From NCBI GenBank assembly GCA_943369575.1, contig CALRNP020000111.1, forward strand, positions 1-18,097: 18,097 nt of DNA, in the 5' to 3' direction. This stretch comes from Azorhizobium sp943369575. GTDB lineage: Bacteria > Pseudomonadota > Alphaproteobacteria > Rhizobiales > Xanthobacteraceae. Both the position numbers and the translations under genes were made by a program. This document shows, piece by piece, positions 6,092 to 13,987 of the stretch; the first letter of the stretch is position 1, and every line of letters begins with the position of its first letter. The notes beneath the pieces are model-generated. The model did no database searches, had not been told where the DNA came from, and saw only the letters and a program-made list of their open reading frames with translations.

Positions 6092-7374
6092 GCCCGTCCT
6101 CCCGTCAGCAGGCGTGCAACCTTGCGGCCGATCTCCGTGATGGAAAGCACTTCAGAAGCGTTCCCCAACTGGACAGTCGCGCCGGGCATGCCCCAAACGA
6201 CGCTGGTTTCTTCGTCCTGCGCGATCACGCTGCCACCGGCATCGGCGATGCGTCCCGCGCCTTTGGCTCCGTCGCTCCCCATGCCGGTCAACACCACCGA
6301 GAGCACGCCGCGGCCATAGAGTTCCGCCAGCGTATCGAACAATGGATCCACAGCCGGTTTGCAGTAATTCACCGCGGGCCCGTCGGACAGGCGGATGATT
6401 TTGTCATTGCCGGACTTCTCGACAAGCATGTGCTTGCCGCCGGGCGCAATATAGATGTGCCCGGCCTTGAGCACCTCTCCGTCCTGGCCTTCCGCCGCCG
6501 GGCGGCCGGCCGCGCGGCCCACGTGCTCAGCCAGGATGGCGGTGAAGGTCGCCGGCATATGCTGGGCGATCACCACCGGAACCCCGGAGAGCGAGGGGCC
6601 AATATCGGTGAACAGCCGGGTGAGAGCCTGCGGCCCGCCGGTGGAACTGCCGATGGCGAGAATGGACACCGGCGCCATGGAGAAGGGCCGGCGCTTGTCG
6701 GTGGGCTTCGGCTTGGCGAAGACCGAAGCCGGAGCTGCCGCAGCGGCATGCGCTGAATGCGCCGATGCAACCGGCGCCGCCGGTGTGGCCGACGGGCGCA
6801 CGATGGTGGCACTCCCGCCCGCGCCCTGCGGCTGGGGCGTGGCAACTGGATGCGGCGCCGCCGGATGAGGCGCTGCCGTCCCCGGGGACGCGGCGAACAC
6901 CCGCGGCAGCGCGCCCTTGCGCCGCACGCGCACGCCCAGGCTGCGCACCTTGGCCGTGAGGTCGCGCCGGAAATCGTCCGCCGCCGAGATGCCACGTCCG
7001 GCATCGGGCTTGGGCACATAATCCGCCGCACCGAGGTTGAGCGCCTTCAGGCTCACTTCGGCGCCCCGCCGGGTCAAGGTGGAGGCCACCAGGACGATGG
7101 TGTTCGGCTTCTTCTCGAGGATCAGCGGCAGGGCGGTGAGACCGTCCATCTCCGGCATTTCGAGGTCGAGGATGATGACGTCGGGCAACGACTTCATCAC
7201 ATCGTCCACGGCGCGGCGCCCATTGGCGTGGGTCGCGACCACCTTGAAGTCGGAGGATTCCGAGAGCCAGTTCGAGAGGATACCGCGAATGAAAACGCTA
7301 TCGTCCACGATCATGACCCGGATCGGATCGTCCGCCAGTCCCGGATCTCCGGTTGCTGCGGGAGTGAGGGTCAT
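6088..7374 (-). CDS. cheB: Chemotaxis response regulator protein-glutamate methylesterase CheB
   Basis: The product is 428 aa, longer than the roughly 350 aa usual for CheB. CheB removes methyl groups from, and deamidates, receptors once CheA phosphorylates it. The receiver domain (about 17-130) has the acidic pair in MIVDDS, the phospho-acceptor Asp70 in IILDLEMPEMDG, and KP at 122-123. The methylesterase domain (about 235-425) carries Ser244 in IGSSTGG, His272 in AQHMP and Asp368 in GMGSDG, the catalytic triad. Between them is a linker of about 80 residues rich in Ala, Pro and His (about 150-233), which explains the extra length. Both ends are coupled: its ATG overlaps the cheY stop and its stop overlaps the cheR start, each by 4 bp. 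Confidence 0.97.
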   Translation of the reverse strand: MTLTPAATGDPGLADDPIRVMIVDDSVFIRGILSNWLSESSDFKVVATHANGRRAVDDVMKSLPDVIILDLEMPEMDGLTALPLILEKKPNTIVLVASTLTRRGAEVSLKALNLGAADYVPKPDAGRGISAADDFRRDLTAKVRSLGVRVRRKGALPRVFAASPGTAAPHPAAPHPVATPQPQGAGGSATIVRPSATPAAPVASAHSAHAAAAAPASVFAKPKPTDKRRPFSMAPVSILAIGSSTGGPQALTRLFTDIGPSLSGVPVVIAQHMPATFTAILAEHVGRAAGRPAAEGQDGEVLKAGHIYIAPGGKHMLVEKSGNDKIIRLSDGPAVNYCKPAVDPLFDTLAELYGRGVLSVVLTGMGSDGAKGAGRIADAGGSVIAQDEETSVVWGMPGATVQLGNASEVLSITEIGRKVARLLTGGRA

Positions 7375-7754
7375 GGGTCGACCTTCTCGATCAGACCCAC
7401 TTCTTCCAGCTTCTCACGCAGGATGTCGGAATCGAACGGCTTCATGATGTATTCGTTGGCACCGGCGGCAATGGCCTTGGTGATGTGCTCGATGTCATTG
7501 TTGGTGGTGCAGAAGATCACCCGGGGCACGTCGCCGCCGTCGCGCTTGCGCAGCTCCAGCAGGAACTCCAGCCCTTCCATGACGGGCATGTTCCAATCCA
7601 GCAAAATACCGTCAGGCATGAACTCGTCGCAGCAGGCAAGGGCCGCCTGTCCGTCGGCGGCCTCCCGCACGCTGAAGGACAGATCCTCAAGGATGCGACG
7701 GGCGACCTTCCGCACGACACCTGAATCGTCCACCACAAGGCAGGTTTTCATCAT
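7371..7754 (-). CDS. cheY: Single-domain response regulator CheY
   Basis: The product is 127 aa, a lone receiver domain without an output domain. CheA phosphorylates it and the phosphorylated form acts on the flagellar switch. It has the acidic pair in CLVVDDS (Asp9, Asp10), the phospho-acceptor Asp53 in GILLDWNMPVMEG, Thr at the IFCTT strand, and Lys in IMKPF near the C-terminus. The form LDWNMPVMEG is typical of the CheY2-type regulators of alphaproteobacterial che operons. Two adjacent ATGs (7754 and 7751) follow GGGGAG; the second has the better spacing, so the true start may be 7751. It is 28 bp after cheW and overlaps cheB by 4 bp. Confidence 0.95.
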   Translation of the reverse strand: MMKTCLVVDDSGVVRKVARRILEDLSFSVREAADGQAALACCDEFMPDGILLDWNMPVMEGLEFLLELRKRDGGDVPRVIFCTTNNDIEHITKAIAAGANEYIMKPFDSDILREKLEEVGLIEKVDP

Positions 7755-7782
7755 TACTCTCCCCGAAAGATGGCGCCTGCAC

Positions 7783-8265
7783 TCAGGCTGCGCGGGCCGT
7801 ACTCAGACGCCCAAGCGCAAGATCGACGTCCAGGACCAGCATCAGCTGGCCCTTGAGGCGGTACACGCCCGTGACGATGTCGGCCCAATGACCATCAAGG
7901 TTCGTCGGGTTGGATTCGCGCCGGGCCGGATCGAGAACGAGCACTTCGCCCACTTCGTCGATCATCAGCCCGAACGACTCGCCATGATGCTCGATGCCCA
8001 CCGCCATGCGGCGGGCTTCGGTGTTGGGGGCAAGGCCCAGCATGGAGCGCATGTTGACCATGGTCATGATGCGGCCGCGCAGGTTCAGCACGCCCTCGAT
8101 CTCATGGCTCGAGAGCGGCACGCGGGTGATGTGGTCGGGCACGAACACCTCGTGCACCATCTCGATGGGCAGGCCGAACAATTGCGGCCCGATCCGCACC
8201 GTGACGTATTGCGCTCCCGCGCCGGTGTTTTCCTGACGTGCGAGGACGAGACTGGTGCTGGTCAT
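7783..8265 (-). CDS. cheW: Chemotaxis coupling protein CheW
   Basis: The product is 160 aa, the usual size, and is a cytoplasmic scaffold that links receptor tips to CheA. The fold is seen from YVTVRIGPQLFGLPIEMVHE (20-39), through GVLNLRGRIMTMVNMR (58-73) with the conserved NLRG, to GLMIDEVGEVL and GVYRLKGQLMLVLDVDLAL near the C-terminus. Its ATG overlaps the cheA stop by 4 bp (8262-8265), so it should be made in step with CheA. It could serve both receptors encoded nearby. Confidence 0.96.
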   Translation of the reverse strand: MTSTSLVLARQENTGAGAQYVTVRIGPQLFGLPIEMVHEVFVPDHITRVPLSSHEIEGVLNLRGRIMTMVNMRSMLGLAPNTEARRMAVGIEHHGESFGLMIDEVGEVLVLDPARRESNPTNLDGHWADIVTGVYRLKGQLMLVLDVDLALGRLSTARAA

Positions 8266-11030
8266 GCCGCCTCTCCATGGGCAGTGCCGGCGAATTCCTT
8301 CAGCGCGGCGATGAGACCGGGACGGTCGAACTTGGCGATATAGTCGGTGAAGCCGGCCTGGCGGGCCCGCTCGATACTGTCGGAGGTACGATCACCGGAC
8401 AAGGCGATGATCGGCAGTTGCCCGTTGAGCGGGTCGGCGCGCACGGCGCGGGCGAGCTGGAAGCCGTCCATCTCCGGCATGTCCACGTCACTGACGATGG
8501 CATCATACCGGCCGCCGGCCTTCAGGCGCTCCAGAGCTTCGCGGGCCGAGGCGCACGCCGTCACCTCGTAGCCGGACCCCTTCAGCACCGGCTCGATCAG
8601 GTTGCGGTAGAACAGGCTGTCATCGACCAGCAGCAGCTTGCCGCTGGTGACACGCTTCTCCGCGTCCATGCGCTCGAACCAGTCGCCGAACGCGATGGAC
8701 AGGAAATGACCCACGTCGAGGATCTCGGTGGCCTGGCCGTCGATGATGGCGGCGCCGAGCGCCTCCGGGGCATCCGAGGAAAGCTGCATGTCGAGGCGGG
8801 CCTCGACGATGTCCACGATCTCGTCCACCACGAGGCCCATGACGCGGCCCTCGTCCGAGAAGATCAGCATGGGCTGGGTGCCCGTGGTGCCGCGCTTCAC
8901 GTTCTCGTTGACGTGCACCAGCGGGATCAGCGCGCCGCGATACTGGATGACCGGGTGGGCGTTGACCGTTTCCACCTTGTCGAGTTCCAGTTCCTCGAGG
9001 CGGGTGACCAGCGACAGCGGCACCGCCTTGACGTCGGTGGAACCGGCGCGGAACAGCAGCAGCGAGGTGGTCGCACCCAGGTCGCGCAGCAGAGCCGCCG
9101 CATCGGCGCCGACGCCGTTGCGCTCTTCTTCCGGATTGGCCGCAACCTGAGCCAGACCGGCGGGATCGACGATCATGATCACGCGTCCATCGCCCAGAAT
9201 GGTGGAGCCGGAGACCATCGGCAGCTGACGCAGCACCGACGACATGGGCTTCACCACGATTTCCTCGGTGTGGGAGACAGCGTCCACCACCACGCCGAAG
9301 GTCTGGTTGCCCACCTGCATCACCGCGATGAGCAGGTCGTCCAGATTGTCTTCCGCGCTGGCGTCCACCATACCCAGGAGCCGGCCGAGATTGACGATCG
9401 GCAGCAGCTTGTCGCGCAGGCACAGCACCGGCGATTCCTTCAGGCGCTTGACCTGATGCTCGGAATTGGGCTGCACGCGCACCAGTTCGATGACCGCGCT
9501 CTGCGGCACCGCGAACCGCTCGCCGGCGGCCTCCACGATCAGCGCCGGCACGATGGCGAGCGTGAGCGGGATCTTGATGACGAACGTGGAACCGGCGCCC
9601 TGCTTGGAGCGCACTTCCACCGTGCCGCCGATCAACTCGATGTTCGAGCGCACCACGTCCATGCCGACGCCGCGGCCGGAGACGTTGGTGACCTTGGCCG
9701 CGGTGGAGAAGCCCGCCGCGAAGATGAAGCGGAACACCTGGCCGTCGGACATGCGGGCCAGTTCGGCCTCGCTGGCCAGGCCGTTGTCCAGCGCCTTCTG
9801 CTTGATGCGGGCCACGTCCAGGCCCTTGCCGTCGTCGGAGATCTCGACGATGACATGGCCGCCTTCGTGGTACGCGGACAGGCGGATGGTGCCCTTCTCC
9901 GGCTTGCCGGCGCGGCGCCGCTCGTCGGGCGTCTCCAGGCCGTGGTCGGCGGAGTTGCGCACCATGTGGGTGAGCGGATCCTTGATCTGGTCCAGTACCT
10001 GCCGGTCCAGTTCGGTCTCGGCGCCGATCTGCTCCAGCTCGATCTGCTTGCCCAGTTCCTGCGCCAGATCGCGGACGATCCGGGGCAGCTTCTGCCAGGC
10101 GTTGCCGATCGGCTGCATGCGGGTGCGCATGACCGCTTCCTGCAACTCGGCCGTGACGTTGGACAGGCGCTGCAGCGGAACCTTGTATTCGGAATCCTCG
10201 GTGCGGCGGGCGATTTCCATCAGCTGGTTGCGGGTCAGCACCAGCTCGGACACCATCGTCATGAGGTGTTCGAGGACGCCCACGTTCACGCGGATGGACT
10301 GCGAGGACACGCTGCCTTCGCCATCGGCGCGCGGCGGGCCCTTGTGCTCGTCGGCTTCCACCATCTTGCGGCCCGGCTCCTTGGCCGGGGCCGGCAGCGC
10401 CGCCTTTGCCGGAGCAGGCTCGGGCGCGGCCAGCGCCGGCTGCGGCGCGGGCGCCTTGGCGCGATGGGCCGGCACGTCGACCGGGGTCTCGCGGAAGATG
10501 CGGTCCAGCTCATCCAGCGGGATTTCGCCGGGCAGCATCTCGCGCTCGGGCTGCATCACCACCTGGGTGCCGGTGGCCTTGGGCGGCGGCGGCGGGGCAA
10601 CGGCCACAGGCTTGGGCGGGGGCGGCGGCGGCGCGACCGGGGCCGGCTTGGTGGAGCTGTTGGCGAGGGCTTCCAGCATCTCGATCAGGTCGTGATCGGC
10701 GCCTTCCGGCTCGACGCCGTTGTTGGCCTCCAGCTCCGCCATCAATTCCTTAATGCGGTCGACGGTCTGGAGCACTAGGCCCACCGCCTCGCTGGTCACC
10801 GGCACGCCTTCACGGAACCGATCCATGAGGGTTTCCGCGGCATGGGCCAGGGCTGCCAGACGCGACAGACCAATGAATCCGCAGGTTCCCTTGATGGTAT
10901 GAACCAGACGGAAGATATTGTTCAGAATCTGAGCATTGTTGGGATCCTGCTCAAACTTGACAAGCTCGACGTCCGCCACGTCGAGGCTTTCATTGGTCTC
11001 AGTTAAGAACTCGCGCAGCAGATCGTCCAT
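8262..11030 (-). CDS. cheA: Hybrid chemotaxis histidine kinase CheA with tandem CheW-like domains and a C-terminal receiver
   Basis: The product is 922 aa, against about 650 for E. coli CheA. In order: HPt domain (1-105) with His44 in RLVHTIKGTCGFIG; a Pro/Ala-rich linker (about 128-220) where the P2 domain would be; dimerisation helices (about 245-310); ATPase domain with N box NSADHG (359-364), DDGKG (399-403) and GRGVG (452-456); a first CheW-like P5 domain (about 493-630); a second CheW-like segment (about 655-785); and a receiver domain (about 797-915) with Asp848 in VSDVDMPEMDG. GGAG lies 6 nt before the ATG at 11030. It autophosphorylates in response to receptors and passes phosphate to CheY and CheB. 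The receiver could take phosphate from His44 and act as a sink. It heads the che operon. Confidence 0.97.
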   Translation of the reverse strand: MDDLLREFLTETNESLDVADVELVKFEQDPNNAQILNNIFRLVHTIKGTCGFIGLSRLAALAHAAETLMDRFREGVPVTSEAVGLVLQTVDRIKELMAELEANNGVEPEGADHDLIEMLEALANSSTKPAPVAPPPPPPKPVAVAPPPPPKATGTQVVMQPEREMLPGEIPLDELDRIFRETPVDVPAHRAKAPAPQPALAAPEPAPAKAALPAPAKEPGRKMVEADEHKGPPRADGEGSVSSQSIRVNVGVLEHLMTMVSELVLTRNQLMEIARRTEDSEYKVPLQRLSNVTAELQEAVMRTRMQPIGNAWQKLPRIVRDLAQELGKQIELEQIGAETELDRQVLDQIKDPLTHMVRNSADHGLETPDERRRAGKPEKGTIRLSAYHEGGHVIVEISDDGKGLDVARIKQKALDNGLASEAELARMSDGQVFRFIFAAGFSTAAKVTNVSGRGVGMDVVRSNIELIGGTVEVRSKQGAGSTFVIKIPLTLAIVPALIVEAAGERFAVPQSAVIELVRVQPNSEHQVKRLKESPVLCLRDKLLPIVNLGRLLGMVDASAEDNLDDLLIAVMQVGNQTFGVVVDAVSHTEEIVVKPMSSVLRQLPMVSGSTILGDGRVIMIVDPAGLAQVAANPEEERNGVGADAAALLRDLGATTSLLLFRAGSTDVKAVPLSLVTRLEELELDKVETVNAHPVIQYRGALIPLVHVNENVKRGTTGTQPMLIFSDEGRVMGLVVDEIVDIVEARLDMQLSSDAPEALGAAIIDGQATEILDVGHFLSIAFGDWFERMDAEKRVTSGKLLLVDDSLFYRNLIEPVLKGSGYEVTACASAREALERLKAGGRYDAIVSDVDMPEMDGFQLARAVRADPLNGQLPIIALSGDRTSDSIERARQAGFTDYIAKFDRPGLIAALKEFAGTAHGEAA

Positions 11031-11254
11031 TTTTCACTCCAGCAGGCTGGGCATTGGATCGCCCCTGCGTCGTCCGTCGGCCCCCGGTTCGAACCCGGAG
11101 CTTTGGCTGACCGAAGGTCGCTTGAGCACGTACCCGGGGGTACCGTCGGAGCAACGCAGGGACTGGGGAAGAAGCGTGACGTCCGTTTGGTGGGGGGGAG
11201 TACCGCCCGGACGCTTCAGGATCCTCCCGGTTGGGGAAAGCGGTGCTCGGCCGG
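11031..11254. other. Intergenic region between the TlpA-type receptor gene and cheA
   Basis: This 224-bp gap has no gene. It is rich in short inverted repeats: GTACCC/GGGTAC (11130-11143), GACC/GGTC (11109-11119), and the larger structure at 11171-11217. It probably contains the 3' end of the receptor transcript and either a promoter or a leader for the che operon. I cannot identify a clear promoter. Confidence 0.5.
11171..11217. repeat. Inverted repeat able to form a large stem-loop upstream of cheA
   Basis: GAAGCGT (11171-11177) and ACGCTTC (11211-11217) are perfect 7-bp outer arms. Inside them GTCCG (11181-11185) faces CGGAC (11208-11212), and the loop contains a run of seven G on the plus strand (C on the RNA of the minus-strand operon). 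It starts about 40 bp past the receptor stop, so it could be a terminator, a processing site or an attenuator. Confidence 0.45.
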
Positions 11255-12928
11255 TCAGGCCGCGCGAACCCGCGCGATGAAGGTGTCGACCTGGGTCCGC
11301 AACCGCTTCGCCTGGGACGACAGATCAGTGGCCGCATGGACGATGTCGCTGGAGACACGGCCGGTGGCGGCCGCGGCGCTGGAGACACCGGCAATGCTGG
11401 AAGACACTTCCTGGGTTCCCTGAGCCGCCTGACTGACGTTCTGGGCAATTTCCCCGGTGGCAGCGCCTTGCTGGTCGATGGAATTGGCGATGGCCGAAGA
11501 AATCTCGTCGATCTTCTTGATCGTGTCGGAGATGCCCTCGATGGCCCGCACCACTTCATTGGTGGCGCCCTGGACGGCGCCGATCTGCGAGGAAATCTCC
11601 TCGGTCGCCTTGGAGGTCTGCTCCGCCAGCGACTTGACCTCGGAGGCGACCACCGCGAACCCGCGGCCGGCGTCCCCGGCACGCGCCGCCTCGATGGTGG
11701 CGTTCAGCGCCAGCAGATTGGTCTGCGAGGCGATATCGGTGATGAGGCTGACCACCTGGCCGATGCGGGTGGCGCTGGCCGAGAGGCCGCGGGCCACGTC
11801 GGCGGTCCGGGCCGCCTGGTCGGTGGCCTCGCCGGCGATATGGGCGGCGTTGGACACCTGGGTGCCGATCTCGCGCACCGAGGCGGCGAGTTCTTCCGCG
11901 GCGGAGGCCGCGGTCTGCACATTGCTTGTGGCCTGCTCGGCGGCCGCGGCCACCACCACCGACTGGCGGGAGGTCTCGTCCGCCGAGGAGCTCATGGTGG
12001 CGGCATTACGCTCCAGGAGGTTGACGGCGTCGGCGACGGTGCGCACCACGCCGGAAACCTCGCTATCGAACTCGTCGGCGAGCGCCTGCATGGTCGCCCG
12101 CTTCTCGGCCTCCGCCCGGCCGGCCTGGGCGCCCTGCTCAACGCGCAGCGCTTCGGCCTGGCGCAATTCCACCAGCAGTTGCTCAGTGGACTGCCACAGG
12201 TCACCGATCTCATCATTGGAGCGGCGCGCCTCCACCTGCACGTCCAGCTTGCCGGAGGCAAGGCTGCGCAAGGTTTCGGAGGCGCGGCGCAGAGGCCGGC
12301 TCATCATTCGCGTGCCGATCATCAAGGCGATGGACACGCCGATGGCGAGGCCGAGCGCGGTAACGGTGAGCAGGATCATGCGCACGCGCTGCTGGAGTGC
12401 AGCCTGATTTTCCCGCAGCGGAATGAGATCGTCGCGAATCTCGGAGGTAAACTTGTTGAGCGAGGCTTGCAGCGCCCGGCGGTTGGCGCGGTTGCTCTCG
12501 TTATTGCCCTGGATGTTGGCGGCGGCAGGCCCCTCCTCGAGGCCGATACGCGCGGTCTCCAGGCGGAATTCCTTGAACTTGGCGATGTCGGCCAGCACGG
12601 AGCGCAGGGCGCCCATGTCCTCAGGCGGCATACCCTGCGTCAAGCTCACCATCAGGCCGTCGATCACCTCCAGTTGCTTGCGCAACCCATCGGCGAACGG
12701 CTTGGCAGCGGCGACCGTTGCAGAGGCGTAGATGCCGCGCGATTCCATCACCACTGCGGTCACGGCCCCGTTGACACGCTCCGTGAGGAAGGCGCGGTGC
12801 GCCGTCGCATCCAACTGCGTCGCGTTGTCTGCTTGCACTTTCATTCCGTACAGAGCCATGCCGCAGACGATGACGGTGGTGCTCCCCAGGACGGCAACGA
12901 TACTATAGATCTTACCAGCTATCTTCAT
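11255..12928 (-). CDS. Transmembrane methyl-accepting chemotaxis protein (TlpA type)
   Basis: The product is 557 aa. TM1 (about 8-29), a periplasmic helical sensor of about 155 residues with no recognised ligand domain (four-helix-bundle-like), TM2 (about 184-207), a HAMP domain (about 208-260), then a signalling coiled coil. The tip reads SQTNLLALNATIEAARAGDA and GRGFAVVASEVKSLAEQTSK. There is no C-terminal pentapeptide for CheR/CheB tethering. The ATG at 12928 is preferred over one 7 codons upstream because GGGAGGG lies 5 nt before it. It follows the flagellar genes by 51 bp and precedes cheA by 224 bp. In Azorhizobium caulinodans a transmembrane receptor TlpA1 lies upstream of the che operon; this gene fits that place, but the ligand cannot be told from the sequence. 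Confidence 0.93.
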   Translation of the reverse strand: MKIAGKIYSIVAVLGSTTVIVCGMALYGMKVQADNATQLDATAHRAFLTERVNGAVTAVVMESRGIYASATVAAAKPFADGLRKQLEVIDGLMVSLTQGMPPEDMGALRSVLADIAKFKEFRLETARIGLEEGPAAANIQGNNESNRANRRALQASLNKFTSEIRDDLIPLRENQAALQQRVRMILLTVTALGLAIGVSIALMIGTRMMSRPLRRASETLRSLASGKLDVQVEARRSNDEIGDLWQSTEQLLVELRQAEALRVEQGAQAGRAEAEKRATMQALADEFDSEVSGVVRTVADAVNLLERNAATMSSSADETSRQSVVVAAAAEQATSNVQTAASAAEELAASVREIGTQVSNAAHIAGEATDQAARTADVARGLSASATRIGQVVSLITDIASQTNLLALNATIEAARAGDAGRGFAVVASEVKSLAEQTSKATEEISSQIGAVQGATNEVVRAIEGISDTIKKIDEISSAIANSIDQQGAATGEIAQNVSQAAQGTQEVSSSIAGVSSAAAATGRVSSDIVHAATDLSSQAKRLRTQVDTFIARVRAA

Positions 12929-12979
12929 GGCACCCTCCCTGGGTAGCAAGTCGTTGATCTTATTATGACCAAATTGAAC

Positions 12980-13519
12980 TCAATGACTCGGCTTTATCTT
13001 CGCATCTTCCGCATCGGCCTTGGCCGGCTTGGCCGCGGGCGCAGCAGTGGCGTTCGTATTGCCGTTGGCTGAGCGGATGTCGGTCTTGTCGATGTAATTG
13101 ATACCATCGATCAGGATTTCCTGGACGACAGGTCCATTCAAACGGGCATTGACCTTGTCCTTGATGCGATCGGTCATGTCTTTTAGGTTATACTTGGAGA
13201 TCTTGCCCGCTTCGACGCGCCCATTAGTGTAGATCTCACCAAAAGCATCGTTGACGACGAACACCACCGGATCCACGCTCAGCTTCTTCAGCGTCCCGGC
13301 ATCGGCCGTGAACACCAGCTTGGCGATCACATAGCCCTTGATCTGGCCGTCGATAATCATCGGCACGGTGATCGTCGGCACGCGCTTGTACTCAAGCCCC
13401 GGCAAATACGGATCTTCCGCCTTGCCGAAGTTCGCGCCGGCGGCCCAATACGCAGCGCCATAGCTGGACGCCAGCGTCACCGCGCAGACCCAAACGCCGA
13501 TGATCACCATCCGGATCAT
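12980..13519 (-). CDS. FliL-like membrane-anchored protein of the flagellar cluster
   Basis: The product is 179 aa. One N-terminal hydrophobic segment (about 4-25, MVIIGVWVCAVTLASSYGAA) anchors a periplasmic domain. VPMIIDGQIKGYVIAKLVFT (53-72), then a helix-forming region ending DRIKDKVNARLNGPVVQEIL (117-136) and IDGINYIDKTDIR, give the order of strands and C-terminal helix seen in FliL proteins, where RLN...VxxVxFxxF is typical. This similarity is weak and judged by eye. The tail (about 150-179) is Ala/Lys-rich and likely disordered. FliL proteins sit next to the stator and basal body. Its ATG overlaps the stop of the FlgN-like gene by 4 bp, so it is expressed with the flagellar operon. I treat the function as unproven. 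Confidence 0.55.
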   Translation of the reverse strand: MIRMVIIGVWVCAVTLASSYGAAYWAAGANFGKAEDPYLPGLEYKRVPTITVPMIIDGQIKGYVIAKLVFTADAGTLKKLSVDPVVFVVNDAFGEIYTNGRVEAGKISKYNLKDMTDRIKDKVNARLNGPVVQEILIDGINYIDKTDIRSANGNTNATAAPAAKPAKADAEDAKIKPSH

Positions 13520-13977
13520 GCCTCCCGCCCTGCCAGCAGCGCGGTGGTGTAGGTGCCGTCGGACTCGGCGGCGCGCAGGGCGCCGTTGAGGATCGAGCTG
13601 ATCTCGCGCGCCGCCTCAAGATGCATGGCCAACACCTCGCAATTGCGCTGCAGCTTGGTGCGCAGGCCCGATACGCGATCTTGGAGCTCCGGGGCGACGC
13701 GATCCGGCAGGATGCGCGCCGCCCGGCTCAGTTCCAGGAGGCTGCGGCTCTTGCGGCGGTTCATCTCCTGCAGGTCGATAGGCTGTCGGGCTTCCAGCGC
13801 CGCCGTTTCCTGGTCCACGACGCTTTCGAGGCGATCCAGGGACGAGATCAGGCTCGCCAGTTCGGGGGCGCGCACAGGCGGGGCGATGGCGGCCACAGGC
13901 ACATCAGCCTCGCTCCAGGCCAATTGCGCCGCAATCGAGAAGCCAAGGCTTTCGCCACTCACAGACGTGTCGCTCAT
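13516..13977 (-). CDS. FlgN-like helical protein (putative flagellar export chaperone)
   Basis: The product is 153 aa, soluble and mostly helical. After an unstructured N-terminus (about 1-38), a long helical region runs through ELASLISSLDRLESVVDQET, EMNRRKSRSLLELSRAARIL and LRTKLQRNCEVLAMHLEAAR to the end. The Asn/Lys-Arg-Lys-Ser centre followed by a long helix and a C-terminal AGREA is what FlgN-type chaperones look like; sequence identity is too low to be sure. The ATG at 13977 is chosen because GAGGA lies 7 nt upstream; the 40 codons before it overlap cheL and are Pro/Leu-rich shadow sequence. It lies 10 bp after cheL and overlaps the next gene by 4 bp. A chaperone for rod or hook-associated proteins would suit this setting. 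Confidence 0.5.
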   Translation of the reverse strand: MSDTSVSGESLGFSIAAQLAWSEADVPVAAIAPPVRAPELASLISSLDRLESVVDQETAALEARQPIDLQEMNRRKSRSLLELSRAARILPDRVAPELQDRVSGLRTKLQRNCEVLAMHLEAAREISSILNGALRAAESDGTYTTALLAGREA

Positions 13978-13987
13978 GCCGATGTCC

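Noticed and set aside
8238..10778. Very long plus-strand open frame antisense to cheA (846 codons)
   Set aside because: It mirrors cheA in a GC-rich genome with strong third-position bias; the translation is His/Leu/Arg/Gly-rich with no domain. The same holds for long antisense frames opposite flhA (15882-17984), the TlpA-type receptor (11231-12946) and the globin-coupled receptor (3535-4977).
11083..11098. tRNA T-arm-like sequence (GGTTCGAACC with flanking GC)
   Set aside because: The TTCGAA loop resembles a T arm, but no acceptor, D or anticodon arm can be folded around it on either strand; it is a short palindrome.
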